A stretch of 8,801 nt of DNA from DATAEK01 sp036258055 (GCA_036258055.1 DATAEK010000389.1:1-8801), one strand, 5' to 3'. Counted from the stretch's first letter, positions 1 to 6,109 are shown. The notes: generated by a model from the letters alone, not told the origin. A program made the numbers and translations.

Positions 1-698
1 TTCAGCCAGAAGGCGAGAACGGACGCAACCAGCGACAAATAGAGGAGCGCGACCCAGGCGCTTGTTGACCACAGTGTTGGCTGCGGCGTGCCTTCGACCG
101 TCAGGCCGAGACATGCCAATGGGATCAGGCCTGCCGCCGACTGGAGGGCCGCCACCAGCGTCCGCGGCACATGCTGGCCGTAGGTCTTGATGCCCACGTA
201 GGCGAGCGCAACGCACATCGAGCCGCCGAACACTGCGAACGATCCAGCGAGCGCCCTGCTGCCGGACGTCAAAGCCTCCGCGCCGAAGATGATGGTGACG
301 CCGGCGACGCCTAGAGTCAGTGCCAGGAGCTTGATTCGCGTGACCGCTTCAGACTTCAACAGCCAGCCGAAGGCAAGCGCGAGCACCGGCGTGCCCGACT
401 GCAGAATTGCCACGAGCCCCGAAGGGATGAACTGCGTGCCCCAGAAAAGCAGCCCGTAATTGACGCCGAGCAGCAGCAGCCCGGTGACGGCGATCAGTGC
501 TCCATCACGTCCGCTGAGCGTTCGCGACCCGCGGCTGAGGATTCCCAACGGCGCCAGGACGGCGACAGCGATCCCCAACCGTATCCAGGCAAATGTAAAA
601 GGAGGGATGTCCCTCAAGCCGAGTTTGATGAAAAGGAACGTGCTGCTCCACAACAGACAGACGATCCACCATACGACGATAAGCCGCAGCTCTCCCAT
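1..698 (-). CDS. EamA/DMT-family transporter, 3' end beyond the window
   Basis: Translating the minus strand from the ATG at 698 gives 232 codons of a very hydrophobic protein that stays open to the left edge. It starts MGELRLIVVWWIVCLLWSST and contains the EamA-type stretch LWSSTFLFIKLGL, then RLGIAVAVLAPLGI and FIPSGLVAILQSGTPVLALAF. These are typical of the first five-helix EamA repeat, and the second repeat begins before the edge. Full family members are about 290-310 residues with ten helices, so roughly 60-70 residues are missing. They are inner-membrane drug/metabolite exporters; the substrate cannot be deduced here. The start is forced, because an in-frame TGA lies 12 bases upstream of the ATG. 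No Shine-Dalgarno sequence sits at the usual distance; a good one (726-732) instead faces an out-of-frame ATG at 718. The gene lies 121 bases downstream of the broken permease on the same strand and may be read with it. Confidence 0.9.
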   Translation of the reverse strand, partial: MGELRLIVVWWIVCLLWSSTFLFIKLGLRDIPPFTFAWIRLGIAVAVLAPLGILSRGSRTLSGRDGALIAVTGLLLLGVNYGLLFWGTQFIPSGLVAILQSGTPVLALAFGWLLKSEAVTRIKLLALTLGVAGVTIIFGAEALTSGSRALAGSFAVFGGSMCVALAYVGIKTYGQHVPRTLVAALQSAAGLIPLACLGLTVEGTPQPTLWSTSAWVALLYLSLVASVLAFWL

Positions 699-819
699 GC
701 GGCTACATCAGAACACATCGCAGTCTCTCCTCGACCGAAGCCAGACGCCCATGCCGCCGCGTTGCAGCTCTCGCGCACGTCGCGGCGCGGTCGTTCGAGT
801 TGACGGCGAAATCGCGCGC

Positions 820-2718
820 TCAATCGGCGCGCAGCGTCGCGATCGGATCGATGCGCGCTGCGCGCCGCGCCGGAAGGAACGCGGCGGCCAGACACGTCGC
901 GATGATGACGCCGAGGCTGACGGCGTACGCGAGGGGATCGAAAGCGCGCACCAGGGTGCCGATCATCTCCGCGGCCGGCGTCGACAGGAGCACGGACGCT
1001 GTGACTGCCGCGAGTCCGCCGCCGGCGAGGACACCGATCGCGATCGGCCGCATCGACTGCGACACTACGAGTGTCACGATATCGCGCGGCGTCGCCCCGA
1101 GCGCCATCCGTACGCCAATCTCCGTTTTGCGCTGCTCGACGAGGTACGACAGGACGCTGAACAGGCCCGAGACCGTCAGCGCCAGAGCGAGACTGCTGAG
1201 GATCACCGCCATCCAGAAGATCACCCCGAGAATCGCTGGTTCCAGTCCGGCCATCATTCTCATTGTCGTGATCCCACCGACGGCGGGATCGACCTTGGTG
1301 AGCGCGTCCAGCAATGTGCGCCGCGCCGTATCGGGATCGCCATGCACGCGCAAGACGAACGACGTCTTCCCCTCCTCTGGCGTGGTCGGCAGGTAGATGC
1401 CCGAGTAGGCGAAGTCGAACATCTTGAGTGCGCTGCGCACGTCGCGGACGACGCCGATCACGGTGAAGAGCTGCGCGGGAACCTGGGGTGCCCCCTCTTC
1501 CGCGGCCGCGCGGTCGGACGCGCCGCCAAGCCGAATCAGCTGGCCGAGCGCCTCGCCGTTGGGCCAGAAGCGCTGCGCCACTGCGTCTGAAATCACGACC
1601 ACACCCGCAGCGGGGCTGCGCTCTTCGGGAGCGAATAGACGTCCCCTGAGCACGTTGATGCCGAGCAGGTCGAAGTACTCCGTCGAGACGAACTTGCAGT
1701 CTACTCCCGCTTTCGTGTCGCCGACGCTGGCTTCCGTGAGCGCGCCGCCATGCATCGGCTGCGGCCACGAGGCGGCCACGGACGCAACCGACGGATGATC
1801 CGTGATGGCGTGAATCATCGCCGGACGCGTTGACTCGGTGATCCGTTCGATGACGACGGTGTCGTCGGTCCGGACGCCGGCGTCCGCGGTTGCCGCGGAG
1901 TAGGTGCTGCGAAGAAACACGGCGGCACACACGAGCAGGAGCGCGGACGCCGTGACCTGGCCGCCGATCAGCATATGGCGCACGCGGCTCGGACGTGCGT
2001 CTCTCGTCACCTCGCCGCGCATCGCCCGCACCAGCTCGAGGCGGGTCGAGTGCAGCGCCGGGACGAGGCCGAACATGACAGTCGACACGAGCGCGCCGCC
2101 GAAGAGGAACGCCCACACGCGCCAGTCGCCGGGCGGGACCGTCAGCTCTGCCGAGTCTGTCGGTTCCACGAACTCCGGCGGCAGGATGCTCAACGTCATG
2201 TGAAGGCTGCCGGCCAACAGCGCTCGTGACACAAGGAACGCCAGCACCGCCGCCACCAGGGCGAGCAGGAGATTTTCCGTCAGCAACTGGCGCACGATCC
2301 GGCCGCGCGTCGCGCCGAGTGACAGCCGGACGCCGATCTCCCGGTGCCGCGCCAGGCCGCGTGCCAGGAGCAGGTTCGCGACATTGGCGCATCCGATCAT
2401 CAGGATCAGTCCGAAGGCGAAGAGAATCGGCATGAAGACGACCATCGCCTCGCCGCGGTCTTTCGAGATCACGCCGCGGCTCTCTCGCAGTATGACGTGG
2501 ACGATGCCGTTGGCGGGCTTATGGCTGTCCGGTTGCGCCGAGGCCCATGCGCTGAGCGCGGCGGCCGCGGCCTCCGGTGATGTCCCTTGCTTCAATCGTC
2601 CGATGACGTCGACCCAGACCTGGTCCGGCTTTCCCGCGGGGCGAAAGTGGTCGATGAGCGCGAGCGGAGCCCAGTAGTGCGGTGCCGACTGGCGCAGCCC
2701 GCGGAAGTCTTCCGGCAT
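820..2718 (-). CDS. C-terminal part of the split ADOP permease (632 aa)
   Basis: This frame could be translated from the ATG at 2718, 15 bases after the amber codon. In local numbering, residues 1-90 finish the first periplasmic domain. Helices lie at about 93-118 (MPILFAFGLILMIGCANVANLLLAR), 150-170 and 201-221. The FtsX signature ARHREIGVRLSLGATRGRIVRQLL lies between the first two. A helix at about 250-270 opens the second half, followed by the second periplasmic domain with FDLLGINVLRGRLF. The last 140 residues carry three more helices and the repeated FtsX signature VEQRKTEIGVRMALGATPRDIV. The ending ARIDPIATLRAD is the normal ADOP terminus. All parts after the stop are well preserved, with no second lesion, so the mutation is recent, an artefact, or tolerated. 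Whether this fragment is made depends on reinitiation; AGGAAG at 2730-2735 could serve as a poorly spaced ribosome binding site. Confidence 0.75.
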   Translation of the reverse strand: MPEDFRGLRQSAPHYWAPLALIDHFRPAGKPDQVWVDVIGRLKQGTSPEAAAAALSAWASAQPDSHKPANGIVHVILRESRGVISKDRGEAMVVFMPILFAFGLILMIGCANVANLLLARGLARHREIGVRLSLGATRGRIVRQLLTENLLLALVAAVLAFLVSRALLAGSLHMTLSILPPEFVEPTDSAELTVPPGDWRVWAFLFGGALVSTVMFGLVPALHSTRLELVRAMRGEVTRDARPSRVRHMLIGGQVTASALLLVCAAVFLRSTYSAATADAGVRTDDTVVIERITESTRPAMIHAITDHPSVASVAASWPQPMHGGALTEASVGDTKAGVDCKFVSTEYFDLLGINVLRGRLFAPEERSPAAGVVVISDAVAQRFWPNGEALGQLIRLGGASDRAAAEEGAPQVPAQLFTVIGVVRDVRSALKMFDFAYSGIYLPTTPEEGKTSFVLRVHGDPDTARRTLLDALTKVDPAVGGITTMRMMAGLEPAILGVIFWMAVILSSLALALTVSGLFSVLSYLVEQRKTEIGVRMALGATPRDIVTLVVSQSMRPIAIGVLAGGGLAAVTASVLLSTPAAEMIGTLVRAFDPLAYAVSLGVIIATCLAAAFLPARRAARIDPIATLRAD

Positions 2719-2733
2719 GACGCCGGCAACTTC

Positions 2734-3480
2734 CTAGGGATGGCCGTTGAGGAGGAGCTGCCGTCCAACGACCGCGGGATCCGCGGCGAACAATTTCACC
2801 CACCCCTGGTGGCTCAGCACGACCACCGCCCGTCCGCCGCCTTCGTTGTCCGCCGGCGTCAGCGTCCGTCCGCGCGCCGCGGTGACACCAAGCAGGTCGA
2901 AGAAGTTGCCGGAGACGAACATGCCGACAGCCGCGCGCCCATCGCTGCGCGTGGGAAAGCTCGGACGGAAGGCCGCGACATCGGTGAACACATCCGTTTC
3001 GCGGCGGATCGCCTCGTATTCCGGCTGCACGAACGGCACCTCGCGGCTGGAGCCGGGACGTTCCGGCCGGACCACGGCGAAGAGCTCGTCGGGATTTCGT
3101 ACCGCGTCGACCTGGAAGAAGAACGCATTGAAGAACGTGAAGGCGACGGCGACAACGCCGAGGCCGAGCGCGATCGTCGAAACGACCGTCAGCGCGACGA
3201 GCGGCGCCCGGCGGAACGTGCGCAGCGCGAAGCTGACGTCGCGCGCGAGTGTCTCGAAGAAGGAGATCCCGCGTTGGTCGCGGCACTGGTCCGCGGCGAG
3301 CGGCACGGGGCCGAAGCGTGCGCGCGCGCGCTGGCGCGCCTCCGCGGCACCGAGCCCGTCGGCCATGAGTTTTCGCGTTTCACACTCGATGTGGAAGGCG
3401 AGCTCGTCGTCGAGCGCCCGCTCGACTGTGCCGGGCGTGAAGAGGGCGCGGGCGCGGAGTTTGAGATCGCTGAACGTCAT
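2734..3480 (-). CDS. N-terminal part of the split ADOP permease (248 aa)
   Basis: The start is set at the ATG at 3480 (MTFSDLKL) because this is where the family's cytoplasmic prefix begins; the frame opens further upstream, but that part reads through the GC-rich hairpin. Residues 1-60 form the charged prefix domain (DDELAFHIECETRKLMADGL, then an arginine-rich helix) found in PadR-associated permeases. Residues 78-92 (LARDVSFALRTFRRAP) lead into transmembrane helix 1 at about 93-122. Residues 123-248 are the first part of the MacB-like periplasmic domain, including FFDLLGVTAARGRTLTPADN, ending at LNGHP before the amber codon. If translated alone, the product has one membrane helix and an incomplete periplasmic domain. 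An AAGAA stretch just upstream of the start is a weak ribosome binding site. Confidence 0.75.
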   Translation of the reverse strand: MTFSDLKLRARALFTPGTVERALDDELAFHIECETRKLMADGLGAAEARQRARARFGPVPLAADQCRDQRGISFFETLARDVSFALRTFRRAPLVALTVVSTIALGLGVVAVAFTFFNAFFFQVDAVRNPDELFAVVRPERPGSSREVPFVQPEYEAIRRETDVFTDVAAFRPSFPTRSDGRAAVGMFVSGNFFDLLGVTAARGRTLTPADNEGGGRAVVVLSHQGWVKLFAADPAVVGRQLLLNGHP

Positions 3481-3488
3481 TTCTTCAA

Positions 3489-3510
3489 CCGGGGGGCTTC
3501 GCCCCGCCGG
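3489..3510 (-). other. GC-rich hairpin just before the permease start
   Basis: On the minus strand the bases CCGG, a bulged C, GGGGC, a GAA loop, then GCCCCCCGG form a nine-pair, all-GC stem with a single bulge. Its foot is only 8 bases from the permease ATG at 3480, so it would sit in the initiation region of the mRNA. A run of six G at 3511-3516 (read on the minus strand) could instead pair with the six C at 3491-3496, giving a competing fold. No T-run follows, so it is not a classical terminator. It could hold permease translation below that of padR, or be a degenerate intergenic palindrome of the kind common in high-GC genomes. Confidence 0.6.
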
Positions 3511-3565
3511 CCCCCCTGCACGCTCTCTCGCGCGACAGTCGACCAATGAATAACTTCCAACGGGC

Positions 3566-3901
3566 TCACGCGAACTTCATGACGCGGTTGATCGCCGCTG
3601 ACATCCGCTCCCACTCGCTGGCTTCGACCGCAAGCTGGCGCCGGCCCGAAGCGGTGAGGCGGTAGTACTTCGCCCGTCGTCCCAGCTCCGAGACGCGCCA
3701 TTCCGCGTCGATCCATCCCTGGTGCTCGAGCCGATGCAGCGCCGGGTAGAGAGAGCCCTGGTTGATCTGCAGTACGTCGTGCGAGATTTGCTGGATACGC
3801 TCCGAGATCGCCCAGCCGTGCATCGGGTCGGTCTGCAGCGTCCGCAGGATCAACAGGTCGAGCGTGCCGGGAAGCAGGTCCGGAATCGTGTGTCGTGGCA
3901 T
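3566..3901 (-). CDS. PadR-family transcriptional regulator, acidobacterial type
   Basis: The 111-residue protein starting MPRHTIPDLLPGTLDLLILR is a typical compact PadR winged-helix repressor. The N-terminal helix covers about 9-22, HGWAISERIQQ about 28-38, the recognition helix region QGSLYPALHRLEHQGWI 48-64, and the wing about 66-83 (AEWRVSELGRRAKYYRLT). A C-terminal dimerisation helix follows (SGRRQLAVEASEWERMSAAINRV). The match to the acidobacterial PadR subgroup that precedes ADOP permeases is close along its whole length. A GTG at 3919 in the same frame would add six residues, but it overlaps the predicted -10 element. The ATG at 3901 is therefore preferred and fits the usual family start. 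The transcript would have a leader of only about 10 bases. The gene probably represses itself and the permease behind it through the dyads at 3903-3951. Its inducer is unknown. Confidence 0.93.
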   Translation of the reverse strand: MPRHTIPDLLPGTLDLLILRTLQTDPMHGWAISERIQQISHDVLQINQGSLYPALHRLEHQGWIDAEWRVSELGRRAKYYRLTASGRRQLAVEASEWERMSAAINRVMKFA

Positions 3902-3902
3902 G

Positions 3903-3919
3903 GTGTCGACATCCGACAC
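3903..3919. promoter_or_regulatory. Proximal dyad, likely PadR operator O1
   Basis: GTGTCG and CGACAC form a perfect 6-base inverted repeat around a 5-base spacer. The dyad overlaps the end of the -10 element, the expected start of transcription and the first bases before the padR ATG. Bound repressor there would block polymerase. PadR proteins bind such dyads as dimers; assigning it to this PadR is an inference from position. Confidence 0.55.
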
Positions 3920-3945
3920 TAAACGGTGTTGGTGTCGGCTGTCAA
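3918..3945 (-). promoter_or_regulatory. Promoter of the padR-permease unit
   Basis: On the minus strand a perfect TTGACA (-35, at 3940-3945) is followed after 16 bases by TTTAGT (-10, at 3918-3923; four of six match TATAAT). Transcription would begin near 3911, about 10 bases before the padR ATG at 3901. Its position between the serS relic and padR, and its overlap with two dyad repeats, support it. There is no experimental evidence. Confidence 0.65.
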
Positions 3946-3951
3946 CACCAA
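3929..3951. promoter_or_regulatory. Distal dyad over the -35 element, likely PadR operator O2
   Basis: TTGGTGT and ACACCAA are perfect 7-base inverted arms separated by 9 bases. The dyad covers the -35 hexamer. The wide-spaced layout with GTGT...ACAC half-sites resembles the general form of PadR-family operators. The centre lies 29 bases from that of the proximal dyad, which would allow two dimers on one face or side by side. Confidence 0.5.
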
Positions 3952-3955
3952 GACG

Positions 3956-4088
3956 TCAGCGCGGCGTGAGTTGTTCCATCCCGCCCATGTACGGGCGCAG
4001 CGCCTCGGGGACGACGACCGAGCCGTCATTTTGGCTGGTAGTTCTCGAGAATCGCAATCAGGGTGGGGCCGACGGCGAGCCCGGATCC
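3956..4088 (-). pseudogene. serS: 3' remnant of seryl-tRNA synthetase (serS), frameshifted
   Basis: Minus-strand translation from 4088 gives GSGLAVGPTLIAILENYQP. After a shift of one base it continues NDGSVVVPEALRPYMGGMEQ and ends in TGA at 3956-3958. This is the C-terminal end of bacterial seryl-tRNA synthetase, where the family reads GSGLAVGRTL.AILENYQ...DGSV.VPE.LRPYMGG. About 44 of some 420-430 codons remain; upstream of 4088 the match stops at once and an in-frame TGA appears. The shift lies in a run of four A (4029-4032 as T on the plus strand), where three would restore the frame. The class II motif 3 arginine, which contacts ATP, is changed to proline. It cannot make a working enzyme, so a complete serS must exist elsewhere. 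The relic ends about 10 bases before the padR -35 element. Confidence 0.85.
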
Positions 4089-4106
4089 GGATCATCGACG
4101 GCGTGT

Positions 4107-4118
4107 CGGGCGAGCCCG
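4107..4118 (-). other. Small hairpin directly after the DUF4159 stop codon
   Basis: Immediately behind the TGA at 4119-4121, the minus strand carries CGGGC and GCCCG arms around two bases. It is short, has no T-run, and could be chance in GC-rich DNA. It is the only candidate for a transcript end between the DUF4159 gene and the serS relic. Confidence 0.2.
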
Positions 4119-4979
4119 TCAGTGGGTCATCGCGTACAGCACAACGTCGATTCCGACTGCATAGGCCTCCGGCGAGAATCGAAAGAAGTACTCCGTGTCC
4201 TCGCCTTCGCGCTCCCAGGGATCGGGGATATCGGAGTTGTGCACCATGACGACCATGAGGTGGCCACGCGCGTCTGCGATCCCGCGCGCGTCGGGCGGGT
4301 CCCCGTTGATATTCCAGCGCTCCACCGTACTGCCGCCGGTCCGGCGCCAGGTTTGAATCGACGCGATCTGCGGCAAGCGCGACACCGTGAACATCATGCG
4401 CCACAACGGGTGGCCGGGCGGGGTGAGGTCGACGGTGGGATACTGGTTCGGCGGCAACACCCGGCCGATCTCCTCGTCGAATTGCTCCTTGGCAGCCGTG
4501 CCGTGGTAGTCCGAAACGAACAGAAAGCCGCCCTTCAGAAGGTATTCGCGGAGCCTCTGTACTTCAGCGTCAGTGAAACGCGCCGTCCCGGCATCTTCCA
4601 TGAGGGTGAACGGGCATTGAAACAGCGCATCGTCGGTCAACCGGACGACGACGGTGTCGGGGACCTCTCCTTCGCCTCCTTCGCCGTCGTGCGTCAGTGT
4701 CACGCGGATCTTGGTCAGTTCCGACAGGCGGACGCTGAGGTTGATGTCGGCGCCAGGATAATCGGTGCTCCAGCCCTGCTTTTCGCGGTGGTCGCTCGTG
4801 AACATGACGCGGCAGAGGTGGAAGTTACCGTCGAAGGTCGTGGCGGTAGGGAACTTCGGGGGCGTCCGGCCGTAGTAGCCTGCCCAGATTCGCTGGGCAT
4901 GAACCGCAGCGACGGCAGCTCCGATTACGCCGATGACCACGGCGAGTGTCCAGGTCAGCCGCCTGCCGCTGCTCTTCAT
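4119..4979 (-). CDS. DUF4159 domain-containing exported protein (286 aa)
   Basis: The protein starts MKSSGRRLTWTLAVVIGVIG with a positively charged N-terminus and a hydrophobic segment to about residue 26. The sequence VHA-Q there looks like a signal peptidase I site, so the product is likely periplasmic or anchored in the membrane. The remainder is a DUF4159 domain. It shows GWSTDYPGADINLSVRLSELT (about 69-89), LTDDALFQCPFTLMED, the glycine-rich LREYLLKGGFLFVSDYHG (near the middle), and a C-terminal MVVMVHNSDIPDPWE followed by GIDVVLYAMTH. The fold resembles glutamine-amidotransferase-like domains, but I know of no reaction established for the family. The start is chosen because GAGGG lies 4 bases before the ATG and the signal peptide follows at once. 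Longer open frames upstream cross the tandem repeat and lack support. It is divergent from the DUF1214 gene and 30 bases from the serS relic. Confidence 0.88.
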   Translation of the reverse strand: MKSSGRRLTWTLAVVIGVIGAAVAAVHAQRIWAGYYGRTPPKFPTATTFDGNFHLCRVMFTSDHREKQGWSTDYPGADINLSVRLSELTKIRVTLTHDGEGGEGEVPDTVVVRLTDDALFQCPFTLMEDAGTARFTDAEVQRLREYLLKGGFLFVSDYHGTAAKEQFDEEIGRVLPPNQYPTVDLTPPGHPLWRMMFTVSRLPQIASIQTWRRTGGSTVERWNINGDPPDARGIADARGHLMVVMVHNSDIPDPWEREGEDTEYFFRFSPEAYAVGIDVVLYAMTH

Positions 4980-5020
4980 GAGACCCTCGTTGCCGAACAC
5001 GATCGTAGTCGATCCACCCT

Positions 5021-5050
5021 CCCAAGACATACAGGCCCAAGACATACAGC
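5021..5050. repeat. Tandem duplication of a 15-base unit
   Basis: CCCAAGACATACAGG is followed directly by CCCAAGACATACAGC; 14 of 15 bases are identical. The repeat fills most of the 72-base gap between the divergent DUF4159 and DUF1214 starts and ends one base before the DUF1214 ATG. It marks the point where the N-terminal half of the DUF1254/DUF1214 family is missing. Confidence 0.85.
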
Positions 5051-5051
5051 G

Positions 5052-5978
5052 ATGAGGACGGCACTTTCTTTTCGCATCCCGCAAATCTACCTCGGCGCCC
5101 GCCTGACCGACGAGGACCCCGAGAGCGCAAGGCGGACGCTCGCGCGGCTGAAGATGTATCCGTACGCGCAGCGTGACAATCCGCCGCCGATGGACATCCT
5201 CGACGTTGGCACGCGCGCCTGGAGCGGCGCGCCTCCGCGTGGAATGGAGTATTGGCAGCGGCTCGACGACGTGTTCCAGCGTGAGCCGGTCGAGCCGCGC
5301 GATATCTTCTTCCACGCGATGCTACGGCCGCTCGGCCTGGAAAAGGGCAAGCCGTTCAAATCGGACGCACGGCAGACGCAGATCCTCACCGAGGCGGCAC
5401 TGGTCGGCGAAGCGATGGCCAAGGCCAACTCCGCCGACCGGCGGTTCGCGGGCGGCAAGTATCGCCGTGACGCGCACTGGGATTTCGCGCTGCAGCTCGA
5501 CGCCGACAATCCAACAGACTTCTGGAACCTGCTCGACGAGCGCGCGTCCTGGTTCTACGAGGCCGTCGGCGCCGGGCCAGCGATGGCGCCCAAGCGGCCG
5601 GGCCCATCGTCGGCGTATCTGGGTGCCTACAAGGACAAGGCCGGTGCGTGGCTGGATGGTGGCCGCTCGTATCGGCTGCGCGTACCGCCCAATCCGCCGA
5701 TCAAACTGTACTGGTCGGTCACGGTCTATGACGCCGACAGCCGCGCACTGATCCTGAACGAGCAGAAGATCGCCGATCGCTCCTCTCGGATGGACCTCCG
5801 CAAGAATGACGACGGCTCGGTCGACATCTATTGCGGACCGAAAGCGCCAGCGGGTTTCGAGAAGAACTGGATCCCGACGGTGCCCGGCAAGAACTGGTTC
5901 GCGTACTTCCGCTTCTACCGGCCCACCGAAGCGTACTTCGATCGATCGTGGCCGTTGCCGGACTTCGAGCCCCTATAG
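5052..5978 (+). CDS. DUF1214 protein lacking the DUF1254 half (5'-truncated, possibly a pseudogene)
   Basis: The 308 residues match the C-terminal part of DUF1254/DUF1214 proteins. Recognisable parts are LARLKMYPYAQRDNPPPMDILDV (about 36-58), GLEKGKPFKSDARQTQILTEA (near 95-115), and LDGGRSYRLRVPPNPPIKLYWSVTVYD near residue 200. The end has GSVDIYCGPKAPAG, WIPTVPGKNWF and FRFYRPTEAYFDRSWPLPDFE. Relatives are usually 450-500 residues and begin with a DUF1254 domain; that domain is absent. The frame stays open upstream only because it crosses the DUF4159 gene on the other strand, and no family sequence is found there. The ATG at 5052 is the first Met in the conserved part; no ribosome binding site is visible. 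The natural TAG stop falls where the family ends. Function of the family is not firmly established, though many members are exported. No signal peptide is left here. Confidence 0.8.
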   Translation: MRTALSFRIPQIYLGARLTDEDPESARRTLARLKMYPYAQRDNPPPMDILDVGTRAWSGAPPRGMEYWQRLDDVFQREPVEPRDIFFHAMLRPLGLEKGKPFKSDARQTQILTEAALVGEAMAKANSADRRFAGGKYRRDAHWDFALQLDADNPTDFWNLLDERASWFYEAVGAGPAMAPKRPGPSSAYLGAYKDKAGAWLDGGRSYRLRVPPNPPIKLYWSVTVYDADSRALILNEQKIADRSSRMDLRKNDDGSVDIYCGPKAPAGFEKNWIPTVPGKNWFAYFRFYRPTEAYFDRSWPLPDFEPL

Positions 5979-6095
5979 AAACGACCGAACGGCGCGCCAA
6001 CACGCCTTTGCCGTCGGCATCCTCGCGAATCGATGACTCGCGTCCTCGCCCGATGTCGAACGAGCGCCGTCCCACAACCGAACATCTGCCGGAAA

Positions 6096-6109
6096 GGACG
6101 CCTGCGTCC
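6096..6109. repeat. Short perfect inverted repeat in the permease leader
   Basis: GGACGC and GCGTCC face each other across two bases, about 75 bases upstream of the second permease. It lies in the 205-base spacer (5979-6183) that holds no gene. It could be an operator or a small hairpin; the evidence is only its symmetry and position. Confidence 0.3.

Larger units (their letters stand above)
820..3480 (-). pseudogene. ADOP-type ABC transporter permease interrupted by an in-frame amber codon
   Basis: Read from the ATG at 3480 to the TGA at 820, this is one 886-codon frame, full length for a PadR-linked acidobacterial duplicated orphan permease. It is broken only by TAG at 2734-2736 (codon 249). 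Both sides are in the same frame, so no base is gained or lost. The context reads LNGHP-stop-EVAGVMPEDFRG. Relatives usually have an aromatic residue at this point, so a Tyr codon (TAC or TAT) changed by one base to TAG is the simplest origin. The protein has an N-terminal soluble prefix, then two MacB-like periplasmic domains, each tied to an FtsX membrane domain. No ATPase is encoded nearby, as is usual for these orphan permeases. The gene follows padR by 85 bases. The DUF1214 gene in this window ends naturally in TAG, which argues against amber being read as sense. A sequencing error, or two separate polypeptides, cannot be excluded. Confidence 0.85.

Noticed and set aside
460..1590. 376-codon plus-strand frame across the EamA gene and the permease end
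   Set aside because: It is antisense to two well-recognised membrane protein genes and has a low-complexity arginine-rich translation.
614..2392. Long open frame of 592 codons on the minus strand overlapping the permease in another frame
   Set aside because: Its translation is arginine- and proline-rich with no family resemblance; it is a GC-driven shadow of the permease.
2734..2736. Amber codon reassigned to an amino acid in this organism
   Set aside because: The DUF1214 gene ends naturally at TAG at 5976-5978 where its family ends, so TAG works as a stop here.
4015..4027. 13-base match (inverted) between the serS relic and the DUF1214 gene at 5811-5823
   Set aside because: Both encode DGSV with the same favoured codons; the match does not extend into the flanks, so it is not a duplicated segment or attachment repeat.
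3762..5051. Upstream extension of the DUF1214 frame by 430 codons
   Set aside because: It lies antisense to padR, the serS relic and the DUF4159 gene and shows no DUF1254 similarity; the frame is open by chance.
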